Positions 18,496-27,155 are shown, counted from the first letter of the stretch. The stretch is 64,000 bases of DNA from Photobacterium galatheae (GCF_000695255.1 NZ_JMIB01000010.1:62001-126000); one strand, 5' to 3'. A program made the numbers and translations. Notes: generated by a model not told the origin, from the sequence alone.

Positions 18496-19893
18496 ATGAA
18501 ACTTCTCTATACGCTCAACCAGAGACCCCCACACAGCATTACCCTGCTCCTCGCGATTCAGCACATGCTTGCCTCTATTGGTGGCATTGTTGCCGTCCCT
18601 TTAATTGTCGGCAGCTCCATCGGGCTGCCCACAGATGAAATTGTCACCCTGATTAATGCTGCCCTGCTTGCTTCGGGTGTGGTCACCATCGCACAGTGTC
18701 TCGGCATCGGCCCGGTCGGGATCCGTCTGCCCGTTGTCATGGGTTCCAGCTTTGGTTTCCTGGGTGTAGCCATCAATATCGGAAACACGGGCGGTGTCGG
18801 TGCCATCATGGGTGCTGCGCTGGTTGGTTCATTTGTTGTCATCGCCGCCAGCTTCTTCATGGATAAAATTCGCAAGCTGTTCCCGAATGTGGTCAGCGGT
18901 GTGGTCGTGACCCTGATTGGCCTGACCATTCTGCCGGTTGCCATGAACTGGGTTGGTGATGCCCCAACCGCCAGCGAACAGTTCGCCACCATGCCAAAAC
19001 TTTTTCTGGCCTTTATTTCATTAGCCATCGTCATTATCGTCTCCATTTATTGCCGTGGTGCCGTCGCCGCTTCTGCCATTGTCATTGGTCTGGCAGGCGG
19101 TTATCTGGTGGCCTTGTCGATGGGAATGGTCGATCTGGAACAAATTGGGCGCGCCGCATGGGTGGGCCGTCCGGCCATCATGGAATACGGCATGAGCTTC
19201 AGCCTGTCGGCCATTGTCAGTATGAGTCTGGTTTATATCGTGGTCATTGCAGAAGCAACCGGTGATTTCATGGCACTGGCGAATAACTGTAAAGTGAAAC
19301 TGTCGGGTGACGACCTGAAACGCGGTCTGCTCGGCGATGGTCTGGGCAGTACTCTGGCGTCATTCCTGACCGCCATGCCGCTGGCCTCGTTCAGCCAGAA
19401 TGTGGGCATTGTCGGGATCACCGGCGTTGCCAGCCGTTATGTGGTCGCAACCACGGGTGGCCTGCTGATTCTGGGCGGCCTGTTTCCGAAACTGGCGGCT
19501 ATCGCAGTGACCATTCCAAAACCGGTGCTGGGCGGCGTCGGTTTCATCATGTTCGGCATGATTGCCTACGCTGGAATTCGCATGCTGATCAAAGCCGCAG
19601 ATACCAAACGCAATGCGCTGGTGATCTGCGTTGGTCTGGCATCGGGTCTCGCTGTCACCATCGAGCCGCGCCTGATCCAGCATCTTCCCCATGATCTGCA
19701 AAGCCTGTTCCACTCTGGCATCACCACAGGCACCATCATTACCGTACTCCTGAACCAAATCCTGCCAGAATCTGCGCTGAGTGACAAAATCGAAGAGGAC
19801 GTGGCAGAGGAAACAAGCCCTACAGACGTACCCGTTCAACACGCAGAGTCCGCAGAAAAGAAGCAAGCCATAGAAACCGCAAAACAATCCTGA
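18496..19893 (+). CDS. NCS2/NAT xanthine or urate permease
   Basis: A 465-residue transporter of the nucleobase-ascorbate (NAT) branch of NCS2, with about 14 membrane segments. The NAT signature QNxGxxxxTG is present as FSQNVGIVGITGVASRY (~300), and the first segment has LLLAIQHMLASIGG with the conserved QH motif. Family members with this context carry xanthine and/or uric acid. The start is ATG 18496 with GGAG upstream. The C-terminal ~40 residues are hydrophilic and Glu/Ala-rich. It lies 181 bases after the AzgA-type permease and probably shares its transcript. Confidence 0.9.
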   Translation: MKLLYTLNQRPPHSITLLLAIQHMLASIGGIVAVPLIVGSSIGLPTDEIVTLINAALLASGVVTIAQCLGIGPVGIRLPVVMGSSFGFLGVAINIGNTGGVGAIMGAALVGSFVVIAASFFMDKIRKLFPNVVSGVVVTLIGLTILPVAMNWVGDAPTASEQFATMPKLFLAFISLAIVIIVSIYCRGAVAASAIVIGLAGGYLVALSMGMVDLEQIGRAAWVGRPAIMEYGMSFSLSAIVSMSLVYIVVIAEATGDFMALANNCKVKLSGDDLKRGLLGDGLGSTLASFLTAMPLASFSQNVGIVGITGVASRYVVATTGGLLILGGLFPKLAAIAVTIPKPVLGGVGFIMFGMIAYAGIRMLIKAADTKRNALVICVGLASGLAVTIEPRLIQHLPHDLQSLFHSGITTGTIITVLLNQILPESALSDKIEEDVAEETSPTDVPVQHAESAEKKQAIETAKQS

Positions 19894-20000
19894 ACAGAGC
19901 GTAAACATCCTAATTTCATCAACCCCGGACCTGGCTGAAACCAGGTCCACCCCATCAGACCTTCTCCTCGGTAACGGCAGAGAAGGCTAAGGAAGAAAAA

Positions 20001-21383
20001 ATGGAAACCAATTGGGAAACCATTTGGCTGAAAAACCCTTTAGCCATATACACAGGCTCAGAGACTGAAACGGATGCCCGCGGTGGCGTCGTGATTCGTG
20101 GCAGTCAAATCATTGAGCTGGTTCCCCTGGGTGCGCACCCCAGCCACACCCCGGATCAGGTGATTGATGCCAGCGAGCATGTCATCACACCGGGGCTGGT
20201 CAATGCGCACCACCACTTCTATCAAACCCTGACCCGGGCCTATCCGGATGCACTGAACAAAGAGCTGTTCCACTGGCTTCAAACCCTGTATCCGGTCTGG
20301 GCAGGACTTGATGAAGACATGATGCAGGTTGCCACAGAGCTGGCACTGGTTGAACTCATGATGTCCGGCTGTACTACGGCATCCGATCATCACTACCTGA
20401 TCCCACACGGGCTGGAACATGCCATTGATATTCAGGTCGAAACGGCACGCACACTCGGCATCCGTTCGATTTTTACCCGCGGCTCCATGAGTCTGGGGGA
20501 AGACGAAGGCGGCCTGCCGCCGCGTCATACCATCCAGACAGAAGAAACGATTCTGGACGACAGTCTGCGCCTGATTCGTCAGTACCACCAGCGTGGTGAC
20601 GGTGCCATGACCCAGATTGCGCTGGCCCCGTGTTCCCCTTTCTCTGTGACGACAGATCTGATGAAGGAAACGGCCCGGCTGGCTGAACGGGAAAATGTCA
20701 TGGTGCACACCCATCTGTGTGAAACCATTGATGAAGAAAATTTCTGTCTGGAACGCTTCGGTTTGCGCCCGGTCGATTATCTCGAAGAAACCGGCTGGCT
20801 GAATCACCGGACCTGGCTGGCGCACGGCATTCATTTCAATGAAGAAGAAATCCGCCGCCTGGGTCAGGCTGAAGTCGGGATCTGCCACTGTCCGTCCTCA
20901 AATATGATGCTGGCCTCGGGTATCTGTCGGAATAAAGAACTGGAAGCGGCCGGAGTCAAAGTCGGCTTAGGGGTCGACGGTTCCGCGTCGAATGATGGCT
21001 CAAATCTGGTGAATGAAATCCGAATGGGGCTTTATATTCAGCGACTGCGTTATGGTTCCGCAGACGTGACCCATTTTGATGCATTGCGCTGGGCAACCTC
21101 AGGGTCGGCACGTGCGATGGGACGGGAAGATTTCGGCACACTGGCTGTCGGCAAGCAGGCGGATATTGCGATGTTCCGTCTGGACGAAATCCGTTTCTCG
21201 GGTGCTCATGACCCGCTGGCAGCGCTGGTCTTATGTGGTGCACATCAGGCCGACCGAGTCATGGTCGCCGGACAATGGCGTGTGCATGACGGTCTGGTCA
21301 TCGGCGTCGATTTGCCGGCATTGCTGAACCGACATCAGGCAGCAGCCAAACGGCTGGTGGCACGATTCCAGCAACACCGTTAA
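20001..21383 (+). CDS. 8-oxoguanine deaminase
   Basis: A 460-residue amidohydrolase, similar to the Pseudomonas 8-oxoguanine deaminase (Pa0142 type), that converts 8-oxoguanine to urate and so enters the pathway below xanthine dehydrogenase. Metal-site motifs are LVNAHHHFYQTLTRAYPD (HxH), HTHLCETIDEEN, AHGIHFNEEE and GVDGSASNDGSN. VNAHHHFYQ and the aromatic-rich FHWLQTLYPVWAGLDED region set this group apart from guanine deaminase and from cytosine or triazine deaminases, but related substrates remain possible. AAGGAAG precedes the ATG, and a terminator follows. Confidence 0.85.
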   Translation: METNWETIWLKNPLAIYTGSETETDARGGVVIRGSQIIELVPLGAHPSHTPDQVIDASEHVITPGLVNAHHHFYQTLTRAYPDALNKELFHWLQTLYPVWAGLDEDMMQVATELALVELMMSGCTTASDHHYLIPHGLEHAIDIQVETARTLGIRSIFTRGSMSLGEDEGGLPPRHTIQTEETILDDSLRLIRQYHQRGDGAMTQIALAPCSPFSVTTDLMKETARLAERENVMVHTHLCETIDEENFCLERFGLRPVDYLEETGWLNHRTWLAHGIHFNEEEIRRLGQAEVGICHCPSSNMMLASGICRNKELEAAGVKVGLGVDGSASNDGSNLVNEIRMGLYIQRLRYGSADVTHFDALRWATSGSARAMGREDFGTLAVGKQADIAMFRLDEIRFSGAHDPLAALVLCGAHQADRVMVAGQWRVHDGLVIGVDLPALLNRHQAAAKRLVARFQQHR

Positions 21384-21430
21384 ATCGCACGCAACTGAAA
21401 CACAACACTTTGTTCAGAATTGAAAACCCC

Positions 21431-21473
21431 AAGCGCTTTCGCTCTTGACCTCGTTGGGCGGAAGCGCTTTTTT
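21431..21473 (+). terminator. Terminator after the 8-oxoguanine deaminase gene
   Basis: AAGCGCTTTC ... GGAAGCGCTT, nearly perfect 10-bp stem with a 20-base loop, followed by a T-run. It separates this gene from the convergent TetR gene. Confidence 0.8.
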
Positions 21474-21495
21474 CATCAAGACGATTCAGTGATTC

Positions 21496-22107
21496 TCAGG
21501 CGGATTTGATCTGACAGCCCTGAATCACCAACTGAGTCAGGAACTCTGCCGCATCTGCGAAATCCTGCTCATCCAGCGCTTCTTTTTCCAGCACGTTACA
21601 AATCTGCCAGCTAAAGTCGGCATAGGTCTGTGTCGATGCCCAGATGGTAAACATCAGGTGCTGAGGCGAAACCCGGGCCATCACCCCTTTTTCAATCCAG
21701 CGCTCCAGCTTGGCAATGATCATTCGGGACTGCGCCAGCAGTTCGTCACGGATATCCGCCGGCAGAAACGGCGCGCCCGACATCACTTCGTTGGCAAACA
21801 CTTTCGAGGCAAAAGGGTGGTCACGGGAAATCAGAAGTTTGGTATGGATATAAGAAGTCAGCGCCTGTGCCGGATCATCTAAATCCTCAATGGGTTTCGA
21901 GGCTTCCAGCAAAGGTTGGGTTACACTTTCCAACACCGCGCGGTATAAGTTTTCTTTGGTCTTGAAGTAGTAATACACATTGGGCTTCGGAACTTCAGCC
22001 AATTTGGCAATATCCGCAACCTTGGTGGCTGCAAAACCCTGCTCAGCGAATAAACGCCCAGCAAACTTGATAATCACTTCCTGATTTTTTTCTCGAATAC
22101 GTGACAT
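21496..22107 (-). CDS. RutR-like TetR-family regulator of purine genes
   Basis: A 203-residue TetR-family protein with an N-terminal helix-turn-helix (EVIIKFAGRLFAEQGFAATKVADIAKLAEVPKPNVYYYFKT, residues ~10-50) and the C-terminal domain seen in RutR (SRDHPFASKVFANEVMSGAPFL; TQTYADFSWQI). RutR senses uracil/thymine in E. coli and also controls purine genes; here the neighbours are all purine genes, so a purine breakdown product is a likely ligand. A RutR-type palindrome lies 48 bases upstream of its start and two more lie before xdhA. I chose ATG 22107 (MSRIREKN) by homology; the frame is open to 22137. Confidence 0.85.
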   Translation of the reverse strand: MSRIREKNQEVIIKFAGRLFAEQGFAATKVADIAKLAEVPKPNVYYYFKTKENLYRAVLESVTQPLLEASKPIEDLDDPAQALTSYIHTKLLISRDHPFASKVFANEVMSGAPFLPADIRDELLAQSRMIIAKLERWIEKGVMARVSPQHLMFTIWASTQTYADFSWQICNVLEKEALDEQDFADAAEFLTQLVIQGCQIKSA

Positions 22108-22155
22108 AACCTTGTTTCGTCCCTCCGACCGATGCACCGCCTCATACTAGTCGAA

Positions 22156-22171
22156 CTGACCCGCGAATCAA
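22156..22171. promoter_or_regulatory. RutR-type operator upstream of the TetR gene
   Basis: CTGACCCGCGAATCAA, a 16-bp imperfect palindrome matching the xdhA sites in length and half-sites (YTGACY-4-RRTCAA). Its position suggests autoregulation. Confidence 0.5.
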
Positions 22172-22323
22172 AGTCTGCCTTCGGTATTTACCTGATTTCA
22201 TCCATGTTTTCTGAAGGTGAAACACCTGAACTTCAACTGCCAGTTCATGACAGCGTCACAATGTGACATGCAGCCAAAGCTGATTGTTTCCTTTTCAGAG
22301 CCGGTGCAGTGCCAGCCACAACC

Positions 22324-22362
22324 AAAACTCCAACGCAAAACTCCAACGCAAAAACCCAACGA
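22324..22362. repeat. 13-bp tandem repeat, three copies
   Basis: Two exact copies of AAAACTCCAACGC followed by a degenerate third, just downstream of the 3' end of the second TetR gene. Probably a slippage product; no function seen. Confidence 0.7.
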
Positions 22363-22378
22363 CAAACTGAATCAATCC

Positions 22379-22975
22379 TCAGGCTTTCGGTTTGCGCAGC
22401 CCGGCCAAAAATACATCCAGTGTTTCTGAGGCTTCCGAGAATGCTTCAGCCGGCGATTTGCTACGGGCAATCCATAAAGCCGCATCCATCAACGCACCAT
22501 TGAGCATTCGGGCAAGCATGACGGGAGAAGCCTCTGTTATCTCTTGCGCTGCCATCAGCTTTTTCAATAACGTCGCTAATGCCGTCACACAATTGAGCTG
22601 AACGGCCTGAACTACTTCGCTGTCGAGTACAGACGTTGCGTCACGCAAAATAATCCGCTGTATATCGGGTTCAGTTGCCATCTTCAGATAAGCCTGACAA
22701 CGGCCTGTCAGTGCCGACCAATCATCCGGCGCATTCATGGCAACGACCCGAAGGCGTTCATCCATTTCCTGATCAACTTGCTGATAGACAGCCAGAAACA
22801 AACCTTTCTTACTGCCGAAATGATGGTAAAGCGCTCCCCGCGTCAGCCCGGCTTCCCCTGTCATGTCATCCATCACCGTCCTGGCAAAACCTACAGTACC
22901 AAATTGCCTGCGGGCCACTTCAATCAGGCTCAGCCGGGTTTGCGCCATCATTTCGTTTCTCGATTGCCGTGTCAT
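22379..22975 (-). CDS. AcrR-like TetR-family repressor of the adjacent MFS pump
   Basis: A 198-residue TetR-family regulator. The helix-turn-helix reads FGTVGFARTVMDDMTGEAGLTRGALYHHFGSKKGLF (~30-65), the form found in AcrR/TtgR-type repressors of drug pumps. It is divergent from the MFS gene at 23113, with two palindromes between them. ATG 22975 (MTRQSRNEMM) follows GAGG; a TTG four codons upstream is the only alternative. Ligand unknown. Confidence 0.85.
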   Translation of the reverse strand: MTRQSRNEMMAQTRLSLIEVARRQFGTVGFARTVMDDMTGEAGLTRGALYHHFGSKKGLFLAVYQQVDQEMDERLRVVAMNAPDDWSALTGRCQAYLKMATEPDIQRIILRDATSVLDSEVVQAVQLNCVTALATLLKKLMAAQEITEASPVMLARMLNGALMDAALWIARSKSPAEAFSEASETLDVFLAGLRKPKA

Positions 22976-23010
22976 CGCTCGCCTCAATTATCCAACTGAT
23001 TGCATTTTAT

Positions 23011-23037
23011 AATTGACATACGCCGTGTATGTCAATT
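23011..23037. promoter_or_regulatory. TetR-type operator, perfect 11-bp inverted repeat
   Basis: AATTGACATAC, five bases, GTATGTCAATT, in the tetR-MFS intergenic region. The left arm includes TTGACA, a perfect -35 box. The CATAC/GTATG half-sites recur at 23045-23059. Confidence 0.7.
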
Positions 23038-23044
23038 AGATTCA

Positions 23045-23059
23045 CATACGCTCCGTATG
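23045..23059. promoter_or_regulatory. Second CATACG/CGTATG operator
   Basis: CATACG-CTC-CGTATG, a perfect inverted repeat sharing half-sites with the longer palindrome eight bases away. It lies over or just after the probable -10 of the MFS promoter. Confidence 0.55.
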
Positions 23060-23112
23060 CAACAGTGGCATAGGAGGCACAGTCATCGCTCATGCATTCA
23101 ATGGAGATCATC

Positions 23113-24315
23113 ATGCCGAACCCCTATCAATCACTCTTCAGTACGCCCGGCGCACTGGCATTTACGTTGCCCGGGCTCATCGCGCGAATGCCAACCTCTA
23201 TGGCAGGTATTGGCATCATTACGATGCTGTCCCAGCTTTCCGGTTCTTACTGGCTGGCGGGGGCCGTTGCCGCCACATTTACGCTGACCATGGCAATCAT
23301 CGCGCCTCAGATTTCCCGTGCTGTAGACAGATACGGGCAACGTAAAATCCTGCCCTATGCGGCGGGTCTGAGTGTGGCCGCCCTGATCCTGCTGCTTGTC
23401 AGTGTTCGGCTTGATGCCCCAATCTGGACTTATTTCCTGTTTGCCGCGCTGGCTGGCTTCATGCCCAGCATGCCAGCAATGATTCGGGCACGGTGGACGA
23501 CAATCTACAAAGGCGATGAGAAGCTCCATACTGCTTATGCTTTCGAATCGGTGATGGATGAAGTCTGTTTTATTATCGGACCGCCTCTCGCTGTCGGGTT
23601 ATGCGTTTCTGTGGCTCCCGAAGCCGGGCCGTTTGCTGCCGCAGTATTACTAGGGATTGGCGTGACCCTGTTCGTGCGGCAAACCCAAACCGAGCCGCCC
23701 ATTCAGGACAAAACAGATACAAAACGGGACTCCGCACTGAAGCCCCTCCCCATGAAGATGCTGATGTTGACGCTGCTGGCCTTGGGAACCATTGTCGGTA
23801 CGGTTGATGTGATCAGCGTTGCATTCGCCGAGCAGCAAGGTGAACCCGTCGCAGCCAGTTATGTGCTGTCAGCATACGCAGCAGGGTCTTGCCTATCCGG
23901 GCTGCTCTTCGGCACCCTGAAGCTTAAGACACATTTAAGGAAACAATTGCTGCTTGCCGCTCTGGCAACCGCATTCACAACCCTTCCTTTGATGCTGGTC
24001 ACCGGGACAACCACACTGGCGGTGTCTGTATTTATCGCTGGCGTCTTCTTTGCACCTACGATGATTGTCACCATGGGTCTGGTCGAACAAATCGTTCCTG
24101 CCAGTCAGCTCACGGAGGGATTTACCTGGATGATTACCGGACTCGGCATCGGTATCGCTGCCGGTGCTGCGGGTGTGGGCTGGATGATTGACGAATATGG
24201 CATTCAGGCCGGATTTACGGTCACCATGAGCGCGGGGCTGGCCGTCTTCCTGATAGCTTTGCTGTGTTACCGTCTGCTACGCCCAGCCCTGCACGCACAG
24301 CCTGTTTCTGCATGA
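23113..24315 (+). CDS. Major facilitator superfamily exporter
   Basis: A 400-residue, 12-segment MFS transporter. The loop 2-3 motif is degenerate (RAVDRYGQRKILPY). The sequence resembles the drug/sugar efflux group of small MFS proteins with PGLIARMPTSMAGIGIITML in the first segment. ATG 23113 is chosen because GGAG lies six bases before it. It is divergent from a TetR repressor and probably exports the compound that repressor senses; substrate unknown. Confidence 0.85.
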   Translation: MPNPYQSLFSTPGALAFTLPGLIARMPTSMAGIGIITMLSQLSGSYWLAGAVAATFTLTMAIIAPQISRAVDRYGQRKILPYAAGLSVAALILLLVSVRLDAPIWTYFLFAALAGFMPSMPAMIRARWTTIYKGDEKLHTAYAFESVMDEVCFIIGPPLAVGLCVSVAPEAGPFAAAVLLGIGVTLFVRQTQTEPPIQDKTDTKRDSALKPLPMKMLMLTLLALGTIVGTVDVISVAFAEQQGEPVAASYVLSAYAAGSCLSGLLFGTLKLKTHLRKQLLLAALATAFTTLPLMLVTGTTTLAVSVFIAGVFFAPTMIVTMGLVEQIVPASQLTEGFTWMITGLGIGIAAGAAGVGWMIDEYGIQAGFTVTMSAGLAVFLIALLCYRLLRPALHAQPVSA

Positions 24316-24393
24316 TCAATTGCTTGTTTATTACATGTTTTTTTACATGGTTTTTTGCGTGTTTTTTTGCATGGTAATTTGCTTGATTCTGAG

Positions 24394-24414
24394 AGGCTCT
24401 CATCCAGAGAGCCT
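24394..24414. terminator. Hairpin between convergent MFS and glutamine synthetase-like genes
   Basis: AGGCTCTC-ATCCA-GAGAGCCT, perfect 8-bp stem without a T-run on either strand. Confidence 0.4.
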
Positions 24415-24420
24415 CCTTCC

Positions 24421-24444
24421 TGTTTCTGTTTCTGTTTCTGTTTC
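24421..24444. repeat. (TGTTTC)4 microsatellite
   Basis: Four exact copies of a hexamer ending within the stop codon of the glutamine synthetase-like gene. Copy number may vary between strains but would not change the protein. Confidence 0.8.
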
Positions 24445-25813
24445 AGATAATTTCAAAATACCGGCTCAGTTCCCAGTCAGTCACCTGCTTTCTGAACGCT
24501 CGCTCTTCCCACTCCCGACTGGCAGCAAAATGCGCCACGAAAGCATCTCCAAACAGCGATCGCGCGGCATCTGATGCTTTCAATCGCTGGGCAGCCTCCC
24601 ACAAGGTCGCAGGCAAAGCCAGTTCTGCAGGTTGAGGTTGATCATAGGCATTGCCTTCAACGGCTGCCAGCGGTTCCCAGTCATTGATAATTCCGCACAA
24701 ACCAGAGCCAATGGCAGCCGCCAGTGCCAGATAGGGGTTAGCATCTGCGGCACCCAAACGGTATTCAATCCGTTGTGTTTTTTCTGAACCCGGAATCACT
24801 CGTAAAGCCGTTGTCCGGTTTTCGATTCCCCAAGAGGCATGGGTCGGCGCCCAGAAGCCGGGCACCATTCGGGTATAACTGTTGATGGTCGGGGCAATCA
24901 TGCAGAGAAATTCCGGCATCAGTCGCTGCTGACCGGCCAGAAACTGACGCTGAATTTTACTCATCCCATGCGGTGCTTTGGTGTCGTAAAAAGCAGAGCT
25001 ACCCCCCTGATGATGAAGAGAAATATGCATATGCCCGCTTTGACCGGGATAATCCATCGACCATTTCGCCATAAAAGTCGCCATCAGATCCCGTCGCTGC
25101 GCCAGAACTTTCATGTAGGTTTTAAACAGTGCCGCTTTATCTGCGGCTGCTTCTGCCTGATCCACCGCAATTGCCGCTTCAATCACACCGGGGCCGGTTT
25201 CGGAATGAATGCCTTCGATGGGAAAATCCATCGTCTGCCCCATCCCCAGAATGTCGTGATACAGCTCACTGTAAACTGAATTACGGATCATCGAATAGCC
25301 GAACCAGTCTGGTGTGACCGTCTGTAAATTTCGGAAGCCTTTTTCCCGAACCGAATGAGGCGTTTCACGAAAAAGGAAAAACTCATACTCCAGCGCGGCC
25401 AGCACGTCATACCCAAGTTCATTGGCTTTGGTCAGTACTTTACGTAACGTCCCTCGCGGACAAACCGCTTCCGCCTGATCGGCAAACTCAGCAATGAATA
25501 ACAGCATCCCGGGCTCATCCACCACATCACGACAGGTCTGCGGCAAAATGCGGACCGGGGCATCCGGGTAACCCGTATGCCATCCGGTAAAACGGGTATT
25601 ATCGTAAAGCTGATCCTTCACATCCCAGCCCAACACCACATCACAGAACGAGAAACCTTTTTCAAGTGATGAGAAAAATTTAGCTTTGGACATGTATTTA
25701 CCACGCATGATCCCATCGTTATCAAACAACCCGACCTTCACGTGGCTCAGACCGCGCTCTTCGACAATTGCCATGGCATCGGCCACGGTTTTCACGGCTC
25801 GTGCTTCCATCAT
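24443..25813 (-). CDS. Glutamine synthetase-family ligase (PuuA/GlnT type)
   Basis: A ~456-residue enzyme of the class I glutamine synthetase fold, ATP-dependent and forming gamma-glutamyl bonds. Visible motifs are ALEYEFFLF (~145, metal ligand Glu), SETGPGVIEAAI (~220), YPGQSGHMHISLHH (~275), NSYTRMVPGFWAPTHASWGIENR (~330) and RIEYRLGAADANPYL (~385). The NDGIMRGKYM start and the lack of the adenylylation-site region separate it from GlnA and place it near gamma-glutamylpolyamine synthetases or GlnT. The amine substrate cannot be read off. The start is one of two adjacent ATGs (25813/25810) after GAGGG; the frame stays open upstream. Confidence 0.8.
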   Translation of the reverse strand: MMEARAVKTVADAMAIVEERGLSHVKVGLFDNDGIMRGKYMSKAKFFSSLEKGFSFCDVVLGWDVKDQLYDNTRFTGWHTGYPDAPVRILPQTCRDVVDEPGMLLFIAEFADQAEAVCPRGTLRKVLTKANELGYDVLAALEYEFFLFRETPHSVREKGFRNLQTVTPDWFGYSMIRNSVYSELYHDILGMGQTMDFPIEGIHSETGPGVIEAAIAVDQAEAAADKAALFKTYMKVLAQRRDLMATFMAKWSMDYPGQSGHMHISLHHQGGSSAFYDTKAPHGMSKIQRQFLAGQQRLMPEFLCMIAPTINSYTRMVPGFWAPTHASWGIENRTTALRVIPGSEKTQRIEYRLGAADANPYLALAAAIGSGLCGIINDWEPLAAVEGNAYDQPQPAELALPATLWEAAQRLKASDAARSLFGDAFVAHFAASREWEERAFRKQVTDWELSRYFEII

Positions 25814-26188
25814 CAACCCTCGCTTCAATCTTCTTCCTGAGACTGTCCTGTGAAGAATGTTCACCCTGAAATCCTCCATCTGTTTCTAAGCTTAGCTGTG
25901 ATTTTTGCAACAGACTGACTTGTCAAAGGTTTTATCTGTCATCGGTCATTTAAATTGCACGCCCAATCAATCAGATGAAACAACAGCAACATTTCTGGTG
26001 CCCTCACAGGCTGACAATCGACTGAAATACCGCAAAACGCACTGCGGCTCTGCTGAGATCACAGTGTCACCCTCTGTACCTCGCAATAAGCAAAGAATGT
26101 TCTATGCTCCTCAGCGATAACCCCCGAAGAGCCCTTTAATGATGCCGTATAAAGCGCTCCTTTTCTGAAGACTGAAAGGAGATTCGCC
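25814..26188. other. Divergent intergenic region
   Basis: 375 bases between the glutamine synthetase-like gene and the EEP gene. I see no gene, repeat or clear operator. It must hold both promoters, and AAAGGAG at 26177-26183 is the ribosome site of the EEP gene. Confidence 0.4.
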
Positions 26189-27085
26189 ATGAGGCTGGCT
26201 AGTTTTAACGTTGAAAACCTGTTTGCCAGATACAATTTCCGGAAAAACTTTGACCCACAGACGTCCGATGGTTTTTCCATCAATAACCTGGCCTTTTCGA
26301 TCAATAATGAAACTGCAAAACAAATAACCGCAAAGGCCATCAAAGAAGTGGATGCAGACATTCTTGCGTTGCAGGAAGTCGACAATCTGAAAGTGCTGGA
26401 TAAATTTGTGTCTGAGTACCTTGGCGGAATGAAATACCAGCATAAGATGCTCATTGATGCCAATGATCCCCGAAACATTGATGTCGCGCTGATTTCAAGA
26501 TATCCCATCAAACATGTCACAACACACCGTGCTGAAAGAAATCATAATCATACGGCCAGTCTTTTCTCTCGGGATTGCCTTGAAGTTCTGCTGGATGTCG
26601 ATGGCAAAGACTTTGTTGTCTACATCAACCATTTCAAATCCATGATGGGTGGCAGAGACAACACGCATAACCGAAGAAAAGAACAAGTCGACCGTGTTGC
26701 CGAAATCATTACTGAACAGTGGAAACATAATAATTTCTCTGGCAATTATGCAGTTCTGGGGGATTTCAACGATTACATCGATCATCATTCATCGCTGACC
26801 AGTCTCATTCAGCACAGTGGCCTGGTTGATGTCGGACAACGTATCCCTGATGATGAGCGCTGGACCCATTACTGGGCAGGCGGGAATGAATACCGACAGC
26901 TCGACTTTATTCTTCTTTCGCCCGACTTAGCGAATCAGAACAACCATGCCGTTCCGCAAATCATGAGAAAAGGAATGCCCTTCCGTGCGGAAAGGTACGA
27001 GGGAGAACGGTTCGATTTTGTTGGCCACGATAACCCGAAAGCCTCTGATCACTGCCCGATTTACATTGATATCGATCTTGCCTGA
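26189..27085 (+). CDS. Endonuclease/exonuclease/phosphatase family protein
   Basis: A 298-residue cytoplasmic protein of the DNase I-like EEP fold. The motifs are in the expected order: SFNVENL (Asn), ILALQEVDN (Glu), FVVYINHFKS (His), VLGDFNDY (Asp and Asn), LDFILLS and KASDHCPI (Asp-His). All catalytic positions look present, so it is probably an active Mg-dependent phosphodiesterase. There is no signal peptide. Substrate is unknown; it could be a nuclease or a phosphatase of small molecules. A good AAAGGAG lies before the ATG. Confidence 0.85.
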   Translation: MRLASFNVENLFARYNFRKNFDPQTSDGFSINNLAFSINNETAKQITAKAIKEVDADILALQEVDNLKVLDKFVSEYLGGMKYQHKMLIDANDPRNIDVALISRYPIKHVTTHRAERNHNHTASLFSRDCLEVLLDVDGKDFVVYINHFKSMMGGRDNTHNRRKEQVDRVAEIITEQWKHNNFSGNYAVLGDFNDYIDHHSSLTSLIQHSGLVDVGQRIPDDERWTHYWAGGNEYRQLDFILLSPDLANQNNHAVPQIMRKGMPFRAERYEGERFDFVGHDNPKASDHCPIYIDIDLA

Positions 27086-27107
27086 TCACGGAAAGACGCT
27101 GTTCTGC

Positions 27108-27137
27108 TCGTGCTCAGCCATCAGAGGCTGAGCACGA
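27108..27137. terminator. Hairpin between convergent EEP and gabD genes
   Basis: TCGTGCTCAGCC-6-GGCTGAGCACGA, perfect 12-bp stem. No T-run follows on either strand, but the position between two gene ends fits a bidirectional stop. Confidence 0.55.
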
Positions 27138-27155
27138 TGATAGACGGTCAAGTGC

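Noticed and set aside
20058..20888. 276-residue - strand frame in the 8-oxoguanine deaminase gene
   Set aside because: Shadow of a well-supported amidohydrolase gene.
24443..25813. Calling the glutamine synthetase-like gene glnA
   Set aside because: It lacks the adenylylation-site region and has the NDGIMRGKYM start of the gamma-glutamyl-amine ligase branch.
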